Source: Paenibacillus lignilyticus
GTDB lineage: Bacteria > Bacillota > Bacilli > Paenibacillales > Paenibacillaceae
DNA length: 64,000 nucleotides
Assembly (NCBI RefSeq): GCF_017942085.1
Contig: NZ_JAGKSP010000017.1
Span: forward strand, 58,230-122,229
Reading direction: 5' to 3'
Positions 16,474 to 24,910 of this stretch are shown here, in pieces; position 1 is the stretch's first letter; each line of letters begins with the position of its first letter. The notes below the pieces were generated by a model. It made no database searches. It saw only the letters and a list, made by a program, of their open reading frames with translations, and had not been told where the DNA came from. Both the position numbers and the translations under genes were made by a program.

Positions 16474-17976
16474 CTACAGCTGGTAACCGACGGCTTTCTT
16501 CCAGCCCCCGTACACGTCATCACGCCACGCTTCATCCAGCTCCGGCTCGAAGGTACGATCCAGCGCCCACAATCCGCGCAGCTCATCCATACCGCTCCAG
16601 AAACCGACGCCGAGACCGGCCAAATACGCGGCGCCGAGCGCGGTCGTTTCAAGCAGCACCGGTCTAATTACGGATGCGCCGAGCAGATCGGCTTGGAACT
16701 GCATGAGCAAACCGTTCGCGACCGCTCCGCCGTCGACGCGCAGCTCCCGCAGCGGCAGCCCCGATTCCTCGGTCATCGTGTTCAGCACATCCGCCGTCTG
16801 ATACGCGATCGACTCGAGCGCCGCGCGCACCAGATGGGCCGAGGTAGCGCCACGGGTAAGTCCGGTGATCATGCCGCGCGCATCCGCGTTCCAATACGGC
16901 GTGCCAAGCCCGGTAAACGCCGGCACGAAGTAGACGCCAAGCGTATCCGCGACCGAAGCGGCCAGCGCTTCGCTGTCCGCTGCATGCGCAATCAGACCGA
17001 GCCCGTCGCGCAGCCACTGCATGACGGAGCCTGCCGTGAACACGCTGCCTTCGAGCGCGTACGTAGTGCGGCCGTCAATCTGCCATGCAATCGTCGTGAG
17101 CAGTCCTTTCGCCGATGCTACCGGCGCGCCGCCGGTGTTTTTGAGCAGGAAGCAGCCTGTCCCGTACGTATTCTTCGCCATGCCGGTATCGAAGCAGCCC
17201 TGCCCGAACAGCGCTGCCTGTTGGTCGCCCGCAACGCCCGCGATCGGAATCCCTGCCGATTGCGAGCCTGCCGCACCGCCTCCGGCAGCATCGCCAAGCA
17301 AACGCGTATACCCGAATATGCCGCTGGACGGCTTCACCTCGGGCAGCATGGCTGCGGGAATACCGAGCTTCGCCAAAATGTCGGCATCCCATTCCAGCGT
17401 ATGGATGTTATACAGCATCGTCCGCGACGCATTGGACACATCCGTAGCATGCACGGCACCTTCAGTCAGCTTCCAGATCAGCCAGCTGTCGATCGTTCCG
17501 GCCAGCGCGCGTCCTTGCTCCGCTTGCTCGCGAATACCAGGCACCGCATCGAGCAGCCACTTCAGCTTCGTGCCGGAGAAGTACGGATCGAGCAGCAAGC
17601 CGGTCCGCGCGCGCACCTCGTCCTCCCAGCCATCGGCTTTCAGCGATTCGCACAGCGCACTCGTCCGGCGGCATTGCCACACGATCGCGGGATGAAGCGG
17701 CTCACCGGTTTGCGCGTCCCAGACCACAAGCGTTTCGCGCTGATTCGTAATCCCGATCGCGCGAATCTGCTCCACGCCAACGCCGGCCGCCGCATCGCGC
17801 ATCACCTGCAGCTGCTTCCGCCAAATCTCATTCGCATCCTGTTCCACCCAACCAGCCTGCGGGAATATAGAAGCGAACTCCTGCTGCGCCGATCCCGCAG
17901 CACGACCTTGCTCATCGAACAGGATCGCCCGGCAGGAGGTAGTCCCCTCGTCCAAAGCTAATATATAGCGTTCCAT
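16474..17976 (-). CDS. glpK: Glycerol kinase
   Basis: Phosphorylates glycerol to sn-glycerol 3-phosphate. Family motifs: ALDEGTTSCRAILFDEQG, WVEQDANEIW, IGITNQRETLVVWD, GTGCFLL, and the C-terminal LRVDGGAVANGLLMQFQADL. The 500-residue length is normal. In many Firmicutes a histidine in a YHF(F/Y)G loop just before IPIAG is phosphorylated by HPr; here that loop reads GYTRLLGDAAGGG with more Gly/Ala and no histidine, so this control point appears lost. Lies 32 bases after glpD on the same strand; no glpF or glpP is seen nearby. Confidence 0.95.
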   Translation of the reverse strand: MERYILALDEGTTSCRAILFDEQGRAAGSAQQEFASIFPQAGWVEQDANEIWRKQLQVMRDAAAGVGVEQIRAIGITNQRETLVVWDAQTGEPLHPAIVWQCRRTSALCESLKADGWEDEVRARTGLLLDPYFSGTKLKWLLDAVPGIREQAEQGRALAGTIDSWLIWKLTEGAVHATDVSNASRTMLYNIHTLEWDADILAKLGIPAAMLPEVKPSSGIFGYTRLLGDAAGGGAAGSQSAGIPIAGVAGDQQAALFGQGCFDTGMAKNTYGTGCFLLKNTGGAPVASAKGLLTTIAWQIDGRTTYALEGSVFTAGSVMQWLRDGLGLIAHAADSEALAASVADTLGVYFVPAFTGLGTPYWNADARGMITGLTRGATSAHLVRAALESIAYQTADVLNTMTEESGLPLRELRVDGGAVANGLLMQFQADLLGASVIRPVLLETTALGAAYLAGLGVGFWSGMDELRGLWALDRTFEPELDEAWRDDVYGGWKKAVGYQL

Positions 17977-18008
17977 CGTCTTCGCTCCCCGTTACAAGCC
18001 TTTTCAAC

Positions 18009-19901
18009 CTATTCCTGCACGAATTCGGGAAATTCCGTCACAGCTTTCAGCTCCGCTTGCACGCGGGCCAATTCTGCCTTGCACTGCGCGTCATTCCAGC
18101 CGAAGCGCTGCCCCATCAAGTGGAGGATAGGCTGTACCAGCGTTTCCGCCCGTTTGCGGTCAAATAAAATCATACTCGTCCGCCGCACCAAGAAATCAAC
18201 CGCGCTGCAAGTCATCTCTTCCTCGATCGCGTAATCGAGCTCCGCCCGTAAAGCACGATCCCATTTCGCAGCAGCAGATGCACCTGCAGGCGAGGAAGCA
18301 GCCTGCCCTGAAGCCGAAGCACCGGCCGCACCGGTAAAGCCGACCGATACCGTAATGCGGCCGTTTACCGCTTTGGCCGCCGGCCCCAATACGGAAGCCC
18401 CCGCGCCTGCACTTACGCCAGCCGAACCGGCTCCCGGCAGCCCCGCGCTCGCAACCCCGCCGGCAGCTCCCGCAGCAACGCCTGAGTTCCCGCTCTCCGC
18501 TTCCCTGAGCGCGGCATAACGCGCCAATAGCTGCGCGGCATTGCTGCCATACCTCGCAACCCAGATCTTCAAATCCTCCTGCGGCACACCCAGCTTCAAG
18601 CCTTGGCTTAGCAGTTCCTTTTGCAGCTCGTCGAACGAATGATATCCGCCATAATCGCCGCCGGAGAGCATCTCATCTCCTGTCGTGCACCGGCCGAACT
18701 TACGGCCGGTCCCGCGCTTAATCTCATCCGCCACGAGATCCACGACCTTCTCGGCCATTTTGCGGAAGCCTGTCAGCTTGCCGCCTGCGATCGTAATGAG
18801 TCCCTTCTCCGAAATGAACATTTCGTCTTTCCGGGAAATTTCCGAAGGGCTCTTTCCATCTTCGTGAATGAGCGGCCGAACTCCTGCCCAGCAGGACTCC
18901 ACATCCGCCGCCTTCAGCTTCGCCTCGGGGAAAGCCGCATTGGCCGCATGGAGCAAATAATCGCGGTCGGCGCGCGTCGTCACGACGGAACCGGGATCGC
19001 CGTGATAGAACGTATCCGTCGTCCCGATATAGGTTTTGCCGTCCCGCGGGATGATGAAGATCATCCGGCCATCCGGTACGTCGATGTAAACCGCCTGCTG
19101 CACCGGCAGCCGTTTACTGTCCACGACCAAATGAACCCCTTTTGTCAGCAGCAGCCTTTTGCCCGTTACCTCGCCGTCCAGCCTGCGCACGTGATCGACC
19201 CAAGGCCCTGCCGCATTCACGATCTTCCGCGCATAAACGTCATAGTGCTTGCCGCTTCGCATATCCGCAATTCGAGCGCCGCATACTACGCCGTCTCGAT
19301 ACAGCATTTCTTCGACTTTGGCATAATTCACAATCTCCGCGCCATGCCGATGAGCCGTCTTCATCACCTCAAGCGTGAGCCGCGCATCGTCTGTCCGATA
19401 CTCGTAATAGTAGCCCGAACCGCGCAGCCCCTCCCGCTTCAGCAGCGGCTCCAGCGCTTCCGTTTGCTCACGCCGGTACATTTTGCGCCGCTCCGCACGT
19501 TTAACGCCCGCAAGTCTGTCATAAATATATAACCCAATGGAAGAAGCCAAATAACCGTAGGTGCCGCCTTTATAGACCGGCATCAGCATCGGCGTCGGCG
19601 TCACGACATGAGGCGCATGCTTATGCAGCAGCGCCCGTTCGCGACCTACCTCCGCAACCAATTTGACCTCACCTTGTTTCAAATACCGCAGCCCGCCATG
19701 CACCAGCTTGGTGGAGCGGCTGCTCGTACCTTGCGCAAAATCGCCCATCTCCACAAGACCTGTCCGAAGACCGCGCCGCGACGCATCCCATGCAATCCCG
19801 GCCCCGGTTATGCCACCCCCGATGATAAGCACATCGAGCAGCTCCGATGACATTCGCTCTAGACGCGCAGCCCGGTGCTCCACCGAGAAAGATTCGCCCA
19901 T
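18009..19901 (-). CDS. glpD: Aerobic glycerol-3-phosphate dehydrogenase with low-complexity insertion
   Basis: FAD enzyme oxidising glycerol 3-phosphate to dihydroxyacetone phosphate at the membrane. Motifs: LDVLIIGGGITGAGIAWDAS (FAD), TSSRSTKLVHGGLRYL, KGVHLVVD, PRDGKTYIGTTDT, and a C-terminal domain with MTCSAVDFLVRRTSM. It is about 70-80 residues longer than usual: residues about 465-543 are almost pure Gly, Ala and Ser, inserted between the catalytic and C-terminal domains. ATG 19901 is chosen (GGAGG ten bases upstream); the in-frame ATG at 19910 is too close to that site. Follows the ABC permease genes by 42 bases, so it likely belongs to that operon. Confidence 0.93.
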   Translation of the reverse strand: MGESFSVEHRAARLERMSSELLDVLIIGGGITGAGIAWDASRRGLRTGLVEMGDFAQGTSSRSTKLVHGGLRYLKQGEVKLVAEVGRERALLHKHAPHVVTPTPMLMPVYKGGTYGYLASSIGLYIYDRLAGVKRAERRKMYRREQTEALEPLLKREGLRGSGYYYEYRTDDARLTLEVMKTAHRHGAEIVNYAKVEEMLYRDGVVCGARIADMRSGKHYDVYARKIVNAAGPWVDHVRRLDGEVTGKRLLLTKGVHLVVDSKRLPVQQAVYIDVPDGRMIFIIPRDGKTYIGTTDTFYHGDPGSVVTTRADRDYLLHAANAAFPEAKLKAADVESCWAGVRPLIHEDGKSPSEISRKDEMFISEKGLITIAGGKLTGFRKMAEKVVDLVADEIKRGTGRKFGRCTTGDEMLSGGDYGGYHSFDELQKELLSQGLKLGVPQEDLKIWVARYGSNAAQLLARYAALREAESGNSGVAAGAAGGVASAGLPGAGSAGVSAGAGASVLGPAAKAVNGRITVSVGFTGAAGASASGQAASSPAGASAAAKWDRALRAELDYAIEEEMTCSAVDFLVRRTSMILFDRKRAETLVQPILHLMGQRFGWNDAQCKAELARVQAELKAVTEFPEFVQE

Positions 19902-19943
19902 GCCGTTCATTCCTCCTTTACCGTACATCCGAAAACGGAACCG

Positions 19944-20786
19944 TTACCCCTTAACCGCCGAACCGACCGTAAGCGCATTTTCCACCTGCTCGCTAAAGAG
20001 CATATACATCAGCAATGTCGGCAAGCTGGCAATCGTCATCGCCGCGCCCATCGCACCCCAGTCTGTCGTGAATTGACCTTGGAAGAAGAGTAAACCAAGC
20101 GGCAATGTTTTCAAAGACTCTTTAGTTATCAGTATAAGCGCAATAGGAAATTCATTCCACGCGGCGAGAAATACGAAAATAATCATCGTCGCAACCGCCG
20201 GCCGTATAATCGGCAGCATGATGCTGAAGAACGCCCGATAGATCGATGCCCCGTCGATGCATGCCGATTCTTCGAGCTCAACCGGAATACTGCGGAAGAA
20301 ACCGTAGAATACCAAAGTGGCAAAAGAAAGATTGAACGCAATATACGGAACGATCAGCGTCGCGTAGGAGTTCGCCAGATGAAAATCGCGCATCAGAATC
20401 GCGAGCGGAATCATAATGACCTGCACCGGCACAAACATGCCGATCGTCATATAGACTCTGGCGGCGCCGCTAAGCCGCCATTTCATGCGCGCCACCGCAT
20501 AGGCGAACAGCACCGCAAGCGATAGACTTCCGACGACGGTAGCTATAGATACGATGACGCTATTCGTAAAGTACTGCGGCACATTGAAGCTTTTCCAAGC
20601 CGTCACATAGTTCTCGAACCGGAAATGCGCCGGAAATCCAAACGGATTGGTGACGAAGATTTCATTATTGTCTTTGAGCGAATACGCGATCATCCAGAAC
20701 AAGGGATAGATAGAGAGCAAGGCGTACAGCCAAATCATCAAATTGGACACGGGGTGCTTCAGTTTGAACATTCTCATAGATGGCAT
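19944..20786 (-). CDS. Carbohydrate ABC transporter permease, MalG/UgpE type
   Basis: Second inner-membrane permease of a CUT1 importer. Six membrane segments; the EAA loop reads EESACIDGASIYRAFFSIMLP, the contact site for the ATPase. Conserved WNEFPIALILI follows. Located eight bases after the first permease gene and 42 bases before glpD. No ATPase gene is present, as usual when a shared MsmX-type ATPase is used. The glpD/glpK neighbours suggest glycerol 3-phosphate or a glycerol phosphodiester as substrate; this is inference. Confidence 0.9.
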   Translation of the reverse strand: MPSMRMFKLKHPVSNLMIWLYALLSIYPLFWMIAYSLKDNNEIFVTNPFGFPAHFRFENYVTAWKSFNVPQYFTNSVIVSIATVVGSLSLAVLFAYAVARMKWRLSGAARVYMTIGMFVPVQVIMIPLAILMRDFHLANSYATLIVPYIAFNLSFATLVFYGFFRSIPVELEESACIDGASIYRAFFSIMLPIIRPAVATMIIFVFLAAWNEFPIALILITKESLKTLPLGLLFFQGQFTTDWGAMGAAMTIASLPTLLMYMLFSEQVENALTVGSAVKG

Positions 20787-20793
20787 CTCCTTC

Positions 20794-21675
20794 CTAGTAT
20801 ACGATGGGATCGCGCGCGATAAGCCGGTTAATCAGCAGCGTAATGACCAAACATTCCATGACAAGAAACGCTGCCGAGGCGCTGCCGTAACCAAACTCGC
20901 CCACCCGGAACGCCGAGCGATACATCATGTAGGTGAGCGTATACGTAGTCGTACCCGGGCCGCCGCCGGTCATAATGAACATGTTTGCAAAAGCATTCAA
21001 GCCGCCCGTGAGCGCCAGCACCAAGCAGAATTTATAAGTTTCGGAAAGCAGCGGAATCGTAATGCGGGCATGGGCCTGCAGCTTGTTGGCCCCATCGATC
21101 CGTGCCGCTTCCATGTAATGCTCCGGTACCGATTTGACCGCCGCCAGCAGCAGTGCAAAGTGATACCCCATGTACTGCCAAGCATTAACGGCTGCGAGTG
21201 CAAAGATGGCGGTCTTCTCATCCGTCAGCCAATCCTGGCGGTACGAAAGGCCGAGCGCCTCAAACAGCTTATTCAGCAAGCCATACTCGCCGTTATACAT
21301 CGCAAGCCACAGCTGGCACACTACCGTGATGGACAGCACGACGGGAATAAATACGCTGATCCGCACGAATTTACGGCCGCGCATGGCGATTTCCGCTACG
21401 GCGAAGGCAAGCAGCGTGCCGATCACGATTTGCACAACCGCAATGACGGCCGCGAACACCGCGCCGTTATACACGGACGTTCGGAATATGCGGTCATGGA
21501 ACAGTCGCGTATAGTTGTCGAGGAAGATGAACTTCCCTTCGGTCAACCCATCCCAATCCAGCAAGCTGCGATAGAAGACCTGCACGACCGGATAGAACAC
21601 AACGATGGTATATAGTAAAAGGGCCGGTAAAATAAACAGTAGAATTGCCGTCTTGTTGCCCAGGTATTTTCTCAT
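20794..21675 (-). CDS. Carbohydrate ABC transporter permease, MalF/UgpA type
   Basis: First permease of the CUT1 importer, six membrane segments, with EAA loop MEAARIDGANKLQAHARITIP and the preceding GYHFALLLAAVKSVPEHY. Typical start (KTAILLFILPALLLYTIV) and length of 293 residues. Separated from the binding-protein gene by a 147-base gap containing an intrinsic terminator, which would lower permease expression relative to the binding protein. Confidence 0.9.
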   Translation of the reverse strand: MRKYLGNKTAILLFILPALLLYTIVVFYPVVQVFYRSLLDWDGLTEGKFIFLDNYTRLFHDRIFRTSVYNGAVFAAVIAVVQIVIGTLLAFAVAEIAMRGRKFVRISVFIPVVLSITVVCQLWLAMYNGEYGLLNKLFEALGLSYRQDWLTDEKTAIFALAAVNAWQYMGYHFALLLAAVKSVPEHYMEAARIDGANKLQAHARITIPLLSETYKFCLVLALTGGLNAFANMFIMTGGGPGTTTYTLTYMMYRSAFRVGEFGYGSASAAFLVMECLVITLLINRLIARDPIVY

Positions 21676-21716
21676 GCCGCCACTTCCTTTGTTATGAAAT
21701 CAATGCTATAGAGAAG

Positions 21717-21750
21717 AAAAACCCATACCGGGAAGCCGGCATGGGTTTTT
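21717..21750 (-). terminator. Attenuating terminator between binding protein and permeases
   Basis: AAAACCCATGCCGG/CCGGTATGGGTTTT type stem with A and T runs on both sides. It lies inside the ABC operon and probably acts by partial termination, a common way to make more binding protein than permease. Confidence 0.75.
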
Positions 21751-21821
21751 CCGGTTAAGCTTACGCGCCGCACCGCTATCGGACGGTGCTTTGAACCTGA
21801 TGCTTCATGCTTGCGTCTGCC

Positions 21822-23159
21822 TTACTTCGAAGCCTCAATTGCACTGTCTACATCCTGCACGAACTGCTCGGCCGTATAGTTGCCTGTCATTAGATTTTGC
21901 GATGCATCCTCAATGGCTGCTTTAAACTTCGGATTGCTCAGTCCCCATGCGAACGAGGTTGTTTTCATGCTAGGGATATCTTTGGCCAGCTGCTCCATCG
22001 TTGGCGGGAATTTATTGATGATCGCTTTATCGACCTTCGTTGCCACGATCGGCGTACCGCGCTCGGTGTATTTGTACTCCGCATATTTCTCAGCGATGAA
22101 CGCCGCTACTTTCGCCGCAAGCTCAGGATCCTTTGTTGCCGAGCTGACCGCATAGCCGCCGGGACCGCCGCCGCCGCTGAAGTTCAGCTTCGCGCTTTCA
22201 TACGCCGCTGCATCTGCTGCCGGGATATACATGTAAGCCAGCTTGTCGCCAAGCGCTTTGGTCGAAGCATCGATTTCCCACTGACCGTTGACGAACATCG
22301 CCGCTTTTCCTTCATGGAACAGCGCTGCCGCTTGATCGTAGTTGAGGTTCGTTGCGCCTTTCGGCAGCAAGCCTGCACGTACAAGCGTGACGATTTGCTC
22401 CGCCGCTTGCTTGAACGCCGGGTCGCTTGCTTTCGCCTCGCCTTTGTCCAGCTTCGTAATGCCAGCCGGCTCTGTGCGAGTAGCGAACATATCGAACAGG
22501 GCTACTGTCGGCCATTTCTCTTTCGCGAATAGGGAGAGCGGCGTGATGCCTTTCTCGTTGAACGCTTTTACCGCCGTCATCAGCTCATCGTAGGTAGTAG
22601 GAACCTTTACGTTGTTTTTCTCGAAGAGCTCTTTGTTGTAGAACATCAGCGCCAGCTCATTGCCGGCATAAGGGAAGGCGTAGATGTGGCCGTCTTCCGT
22701 GACGAGCGTGTTCATCGCGCTCGGCTGCATTTTGTCCTTGAAACCGAACTTGTCGGCATATTGGTCAAGCTCGAGAATGTTGCCTGATTTCTTCAATGTA
22801 TTGATAATGTCCAGACCCGCTTGGAAAATATCCGGCAGATTGCCTGTAGCTGCATAAGTCTTGAGCTTCTGTCCATCATCTTGCGCCTGTACGTCGAGCT
22901 CCAGCTCCACATTCGGCATTTCCTTCTTCAGCTCCGCGACCGCATAATCGTAAGGCTTCTTCGTATCGTCATCCGCATATTGCGCGTAAATCCGCAGCTT
23001 CACCGGCTCCGTATTCTCTGCCGGAGCGTTCGTACCTTCTTCGGCCGGCTTGTTGCTGCTGCCCGTGCTCGCATTCTTCTCTGTGTCGTTATTCGAGCCG
23101 CATGCCGCCAAACCAGTTACCATCACGGCTGAAATAAGCATTAGTGTCCATTTTTTCAT
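21822..23159 (-). CDS. Extracellular solute-binding lipoprotein, CUT1 importer
   Basis: Substrate-binding protein of the importer encoded downstream. Lipoprotein signal with lipobox VTGLAACGSN, then a Ser/Asn/Glu linker, then the family 1 solute-binding fold: TYAATGNLPDIFQAG, YAFPYAGNELALMFYNKELF and AALFHEGKAAMFVNGQWEI are all typical of MalE/UgpB-like proteins. 445 residues is normal. Preceded by YesM/YesN and a candidate promoter at 23211-23239. Substrate not determinable; context points to glycerol metabolism. Confidence 0.9.
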   Translation of the reverse strand: MKKWTLMLISAVMVTGLAACGSNNDTEKNASTGSSNKPAEEGTNAPAENTEPVKLRIYAQYADDDTKKPYDYAVAELKKEMPNVELELDVQAQDDGQKLKTYAATGNLPDIFQAGLDIINTLKKSGNILELDQYADKFGFKDKMQPSAMNTLVTEDGHIYAFPYAGNELALMFYNKELFEKNNVKVPTTYDELMTAVKAFNEKGITPLSLFAKEKWPTVALFDMFATRTEPAGITKLDKGEAKASDPAFKQAAEQIVTLVRAGLLPKGATNLNYDQAAALFHEGKAAMFVNGQWEIDASTKALGDKLAYMYIPAADAAAYESAKLNFSGGGGPGGYAVSSATKDPELAAKVAAFIAEKYAEYKYTERGTPIVATKVDKAIINKFPPTMEQLAKDIPSMKTTSFAWGLSNPKFKAAIEDASQNLMTGNYTAEQFVQDVDSAIEASK

Positions 23160-23210
23160 CTTTAATACCCTCCCCTATTACTATTACTGTGTGCTTCCCT
23201 TACGTTTCTC

Positions 23211-23239
23211 ATTATAAAATGCCGTTTCTCCCCCGATAA
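23211..23239 (-). promoter_or_regulatory. Candidate promoter of the binding-protein operon
   Basis: On the minus strand TTATCG (23239-23234) and TATAAT (23216-23211) are 17 bases apart. The good -10 and poor -35 fit a promoter that needs the YesN activator; the -35 lies inside a stem-loop at 23235-23268. Confidence 0.5.
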
Positions 23240-23268
23240 TGGAAAAAACGATGGCGTTTTGTATTATC
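23235..23268. terminator. Stem-loop at the end of yesN
   Basis: GATAAT...ATTATC outer arms with an inner AACG-ATGG-CGTT hairpin and A/T runs. It starts within the yesN stop region and overlaps the next promoter's -35, so it may end the yesN transcript and also be an operator. Confidence 0.5.
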
Positions 23269-24910
23269 CGCGCATCGTTTCATTCCCTTTTATCCGATTC
23301 TCGTATTCGCTCGGCGACCAGCCGAAGAACTTCTTGAAGCTCTTGCTGAAGTAGCTGCCGTCGCTGTATCCGATGCTCTCCGCAATGTCCGACAGCTTGC
23401 GATTGCCTGCTCCGAGCAGCTCCTTCGCTTTATTCATCCGAATATGCGTGATGTAATCCGTGACGGTCATCCCGCTCTCTTTCTTGAACACGGCGCGCAG
23501 ATAGCTGGCGTTGATGAATACATGCTGCGCTACCTTCTCTACCCCAAGCTCGGCATCACCGTATTGCTCCTCGATGAAAGCTTTTGCCGCCTGCGCGATG
23601 ATGGACGATCTTGTTTTCTTGTATCGCCTCGTATAGTGAACGGCCTTGGCGAACAGCTCCTTCATCCACAGCTCCGCTTCGTCTATGGAAGCTAGCTCGC
23701 GGATCTCGTGATACGGGAAGAAATGCTCGCCGAAGCAATCCTCTATAGGCTGGCCTGCTTCGCTGACATAACCGAGACAGACCGATACGAGGCTCATGCA
23801 AATCACATAAGTATAGTCGATAGACAGCTTCTGCTCCCGGATGAGCCGGAACAGCCCACTTAGCTTAGCATCGATTCTCACATCATCTTGCGCGCGCAGC
23901 AGCAATTGCAGCTCATCGCCAAGCTCCGGCGGATATTGCACGCCTGTACCTTCCTTCGAGATGTGCTGCCCGAAAGCGATGACGCGATCATTGCCGAGCA
24001 CGAACTTATTCTGAAGCGCCGTGAGCGCTTCTTCGTACGAGCAGCGAATGCCGCCAATCCCGCCGTAAATTTGGCCAACGCCGATGGTGATCGTTAATTT
24101 CAAATAGCGTTTGATCAGCATGCACAGCTTCTCGAACGGCTCCAGCTTCGGAAGCCCGGCCTGGGCTTGCGAGCCTCTGATCGAGGCGCCTGCGCCTGCG
24201 CCATGCGGCAAGCCATATAGGCAGATGATGCGGCCTTCCGGTCCATTGAAGATAACGGGCTTCCCTCCGGAATCCTCCATCGCTTCCGCAAGAATGTTGG
24301 TCACGGCATATTTCCACAGCAGCCGTTCGCTTACCTCGCCCCACTTGCGATCGATCTCATCGATCTCAATGCACGCCACCGCATAAGCCTTGGCATCCAG
24401 CTGCAGCTGGTAGGAGCCGAGCTGCTGCAGAAGCACGTCCTCATGCTCCGCCAATTCTCCGCTGACCAGCCGGTTCAGCACGCTCTCCTTCATGAGCTGC
24501 AGATTCTTCAGATGCGTCGACTGCTCTTCCCTCTGTTTGCGGTGATGCTCCTGCAGCTTCAGCAGCGTGAGCGTCAGCTCATCCTTGGAAAAGGGCTTTA
24601 AGATATAGTCCTCGACGCCGAGCTTGAGCGCGCGCCTTGCATAGTCGAATTCGTTATGGCCCGTGATCAGCACAATGCTGATGCCGGGGTAGTCTTCTTT
24701 CAACCGCTGCGCAAGCTCCAGCCCGTCCATAAACGGCATCGTAATATCGACAAGCGCAATATCCGGCGTTGTCTGCTGCGCGATCTCGAGCGCTTCCAGC
24801 CCATTCTTCGCTTCCCCAATGATCCGGTAGCCGTACAGCTCCCAGTCCAGCACCGTGCGTAAATACTCGCGGAATATAGACTCATCATCCGCGATCAGTA
24901 AATTCAACAT
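23264..24910 (-). CDS. AraC-type response regulator, YesN family
   Basis: Activator of the adjacent ABC operon. Residues 1-120 are a receiver domain (LLIADDESIFREYLR, phospho-acceptor in DIALVDITMPFMDG, then ITGHNEFDYARRALKLG, and KPF), a middle region of about 310 residues links to a C-terminal double HTH of AraC type (VAQHVFINASYLRAVFKKE, LSDIAESIGYSDGSYFSKSF). ATG 24910 is used because GGAGG precedes it by eight bases; the longer frame to 24934 only extends into yesM. Its start overlaps the kinase stop by 26 bases. Confidence 0.92.
   Translation of the reverse strand: MLNLLIADDESIFREYLRTVLDWELYGYRIIGEAKNGLEALEIAQQTTPDIALVDITMPFMDGLELAQRLKEDYPGISIVLITGHNEFDYARRALKLGVEDYILKPFSKDELTLTLLKLQEHHRKQREEQSTHLKNLQLMKESVLNRLVSGELAEHEDVLLQQLGSYQLQLDAKAYAVACIEIDEIDRKWGEVSERLLWKYAVTNILAEAMEDSGGKPVIFNGPEGRIICLYGLPHGAGAGASIRGSQAQAGLPKLEPFEKLCMLIKRYLKLTITIGVGQIYGGIGGIRCSYEEALTALQNKFVLGNDRVIAFGQHISKEGTGVQYPPELGDELQLLLRAQDDVRIDAKLSGLFRLIREQKLSIDYTYVICMSLVSVCLGYVSEAGQPIEDCFGEHFFPYHEIRELASIDEAELWMKELFAKAVHYTRRYKKTRSSIIAQAAKAFIEEQYGDAELGVEKVAQHVFINASYLRAVFKKESGMTVTDYITHIRMNKAKELLGAGNRKLSDIAESIGYSDGSYFSKSFKKFFGWSPSEYENRIKGNETMRG

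Noticed and set aside
16693..17961. 422-residue plus-strand frame opposite glpK
   Set aside because: Antisense shadow of glpK; arginine-rich composition without domain features.
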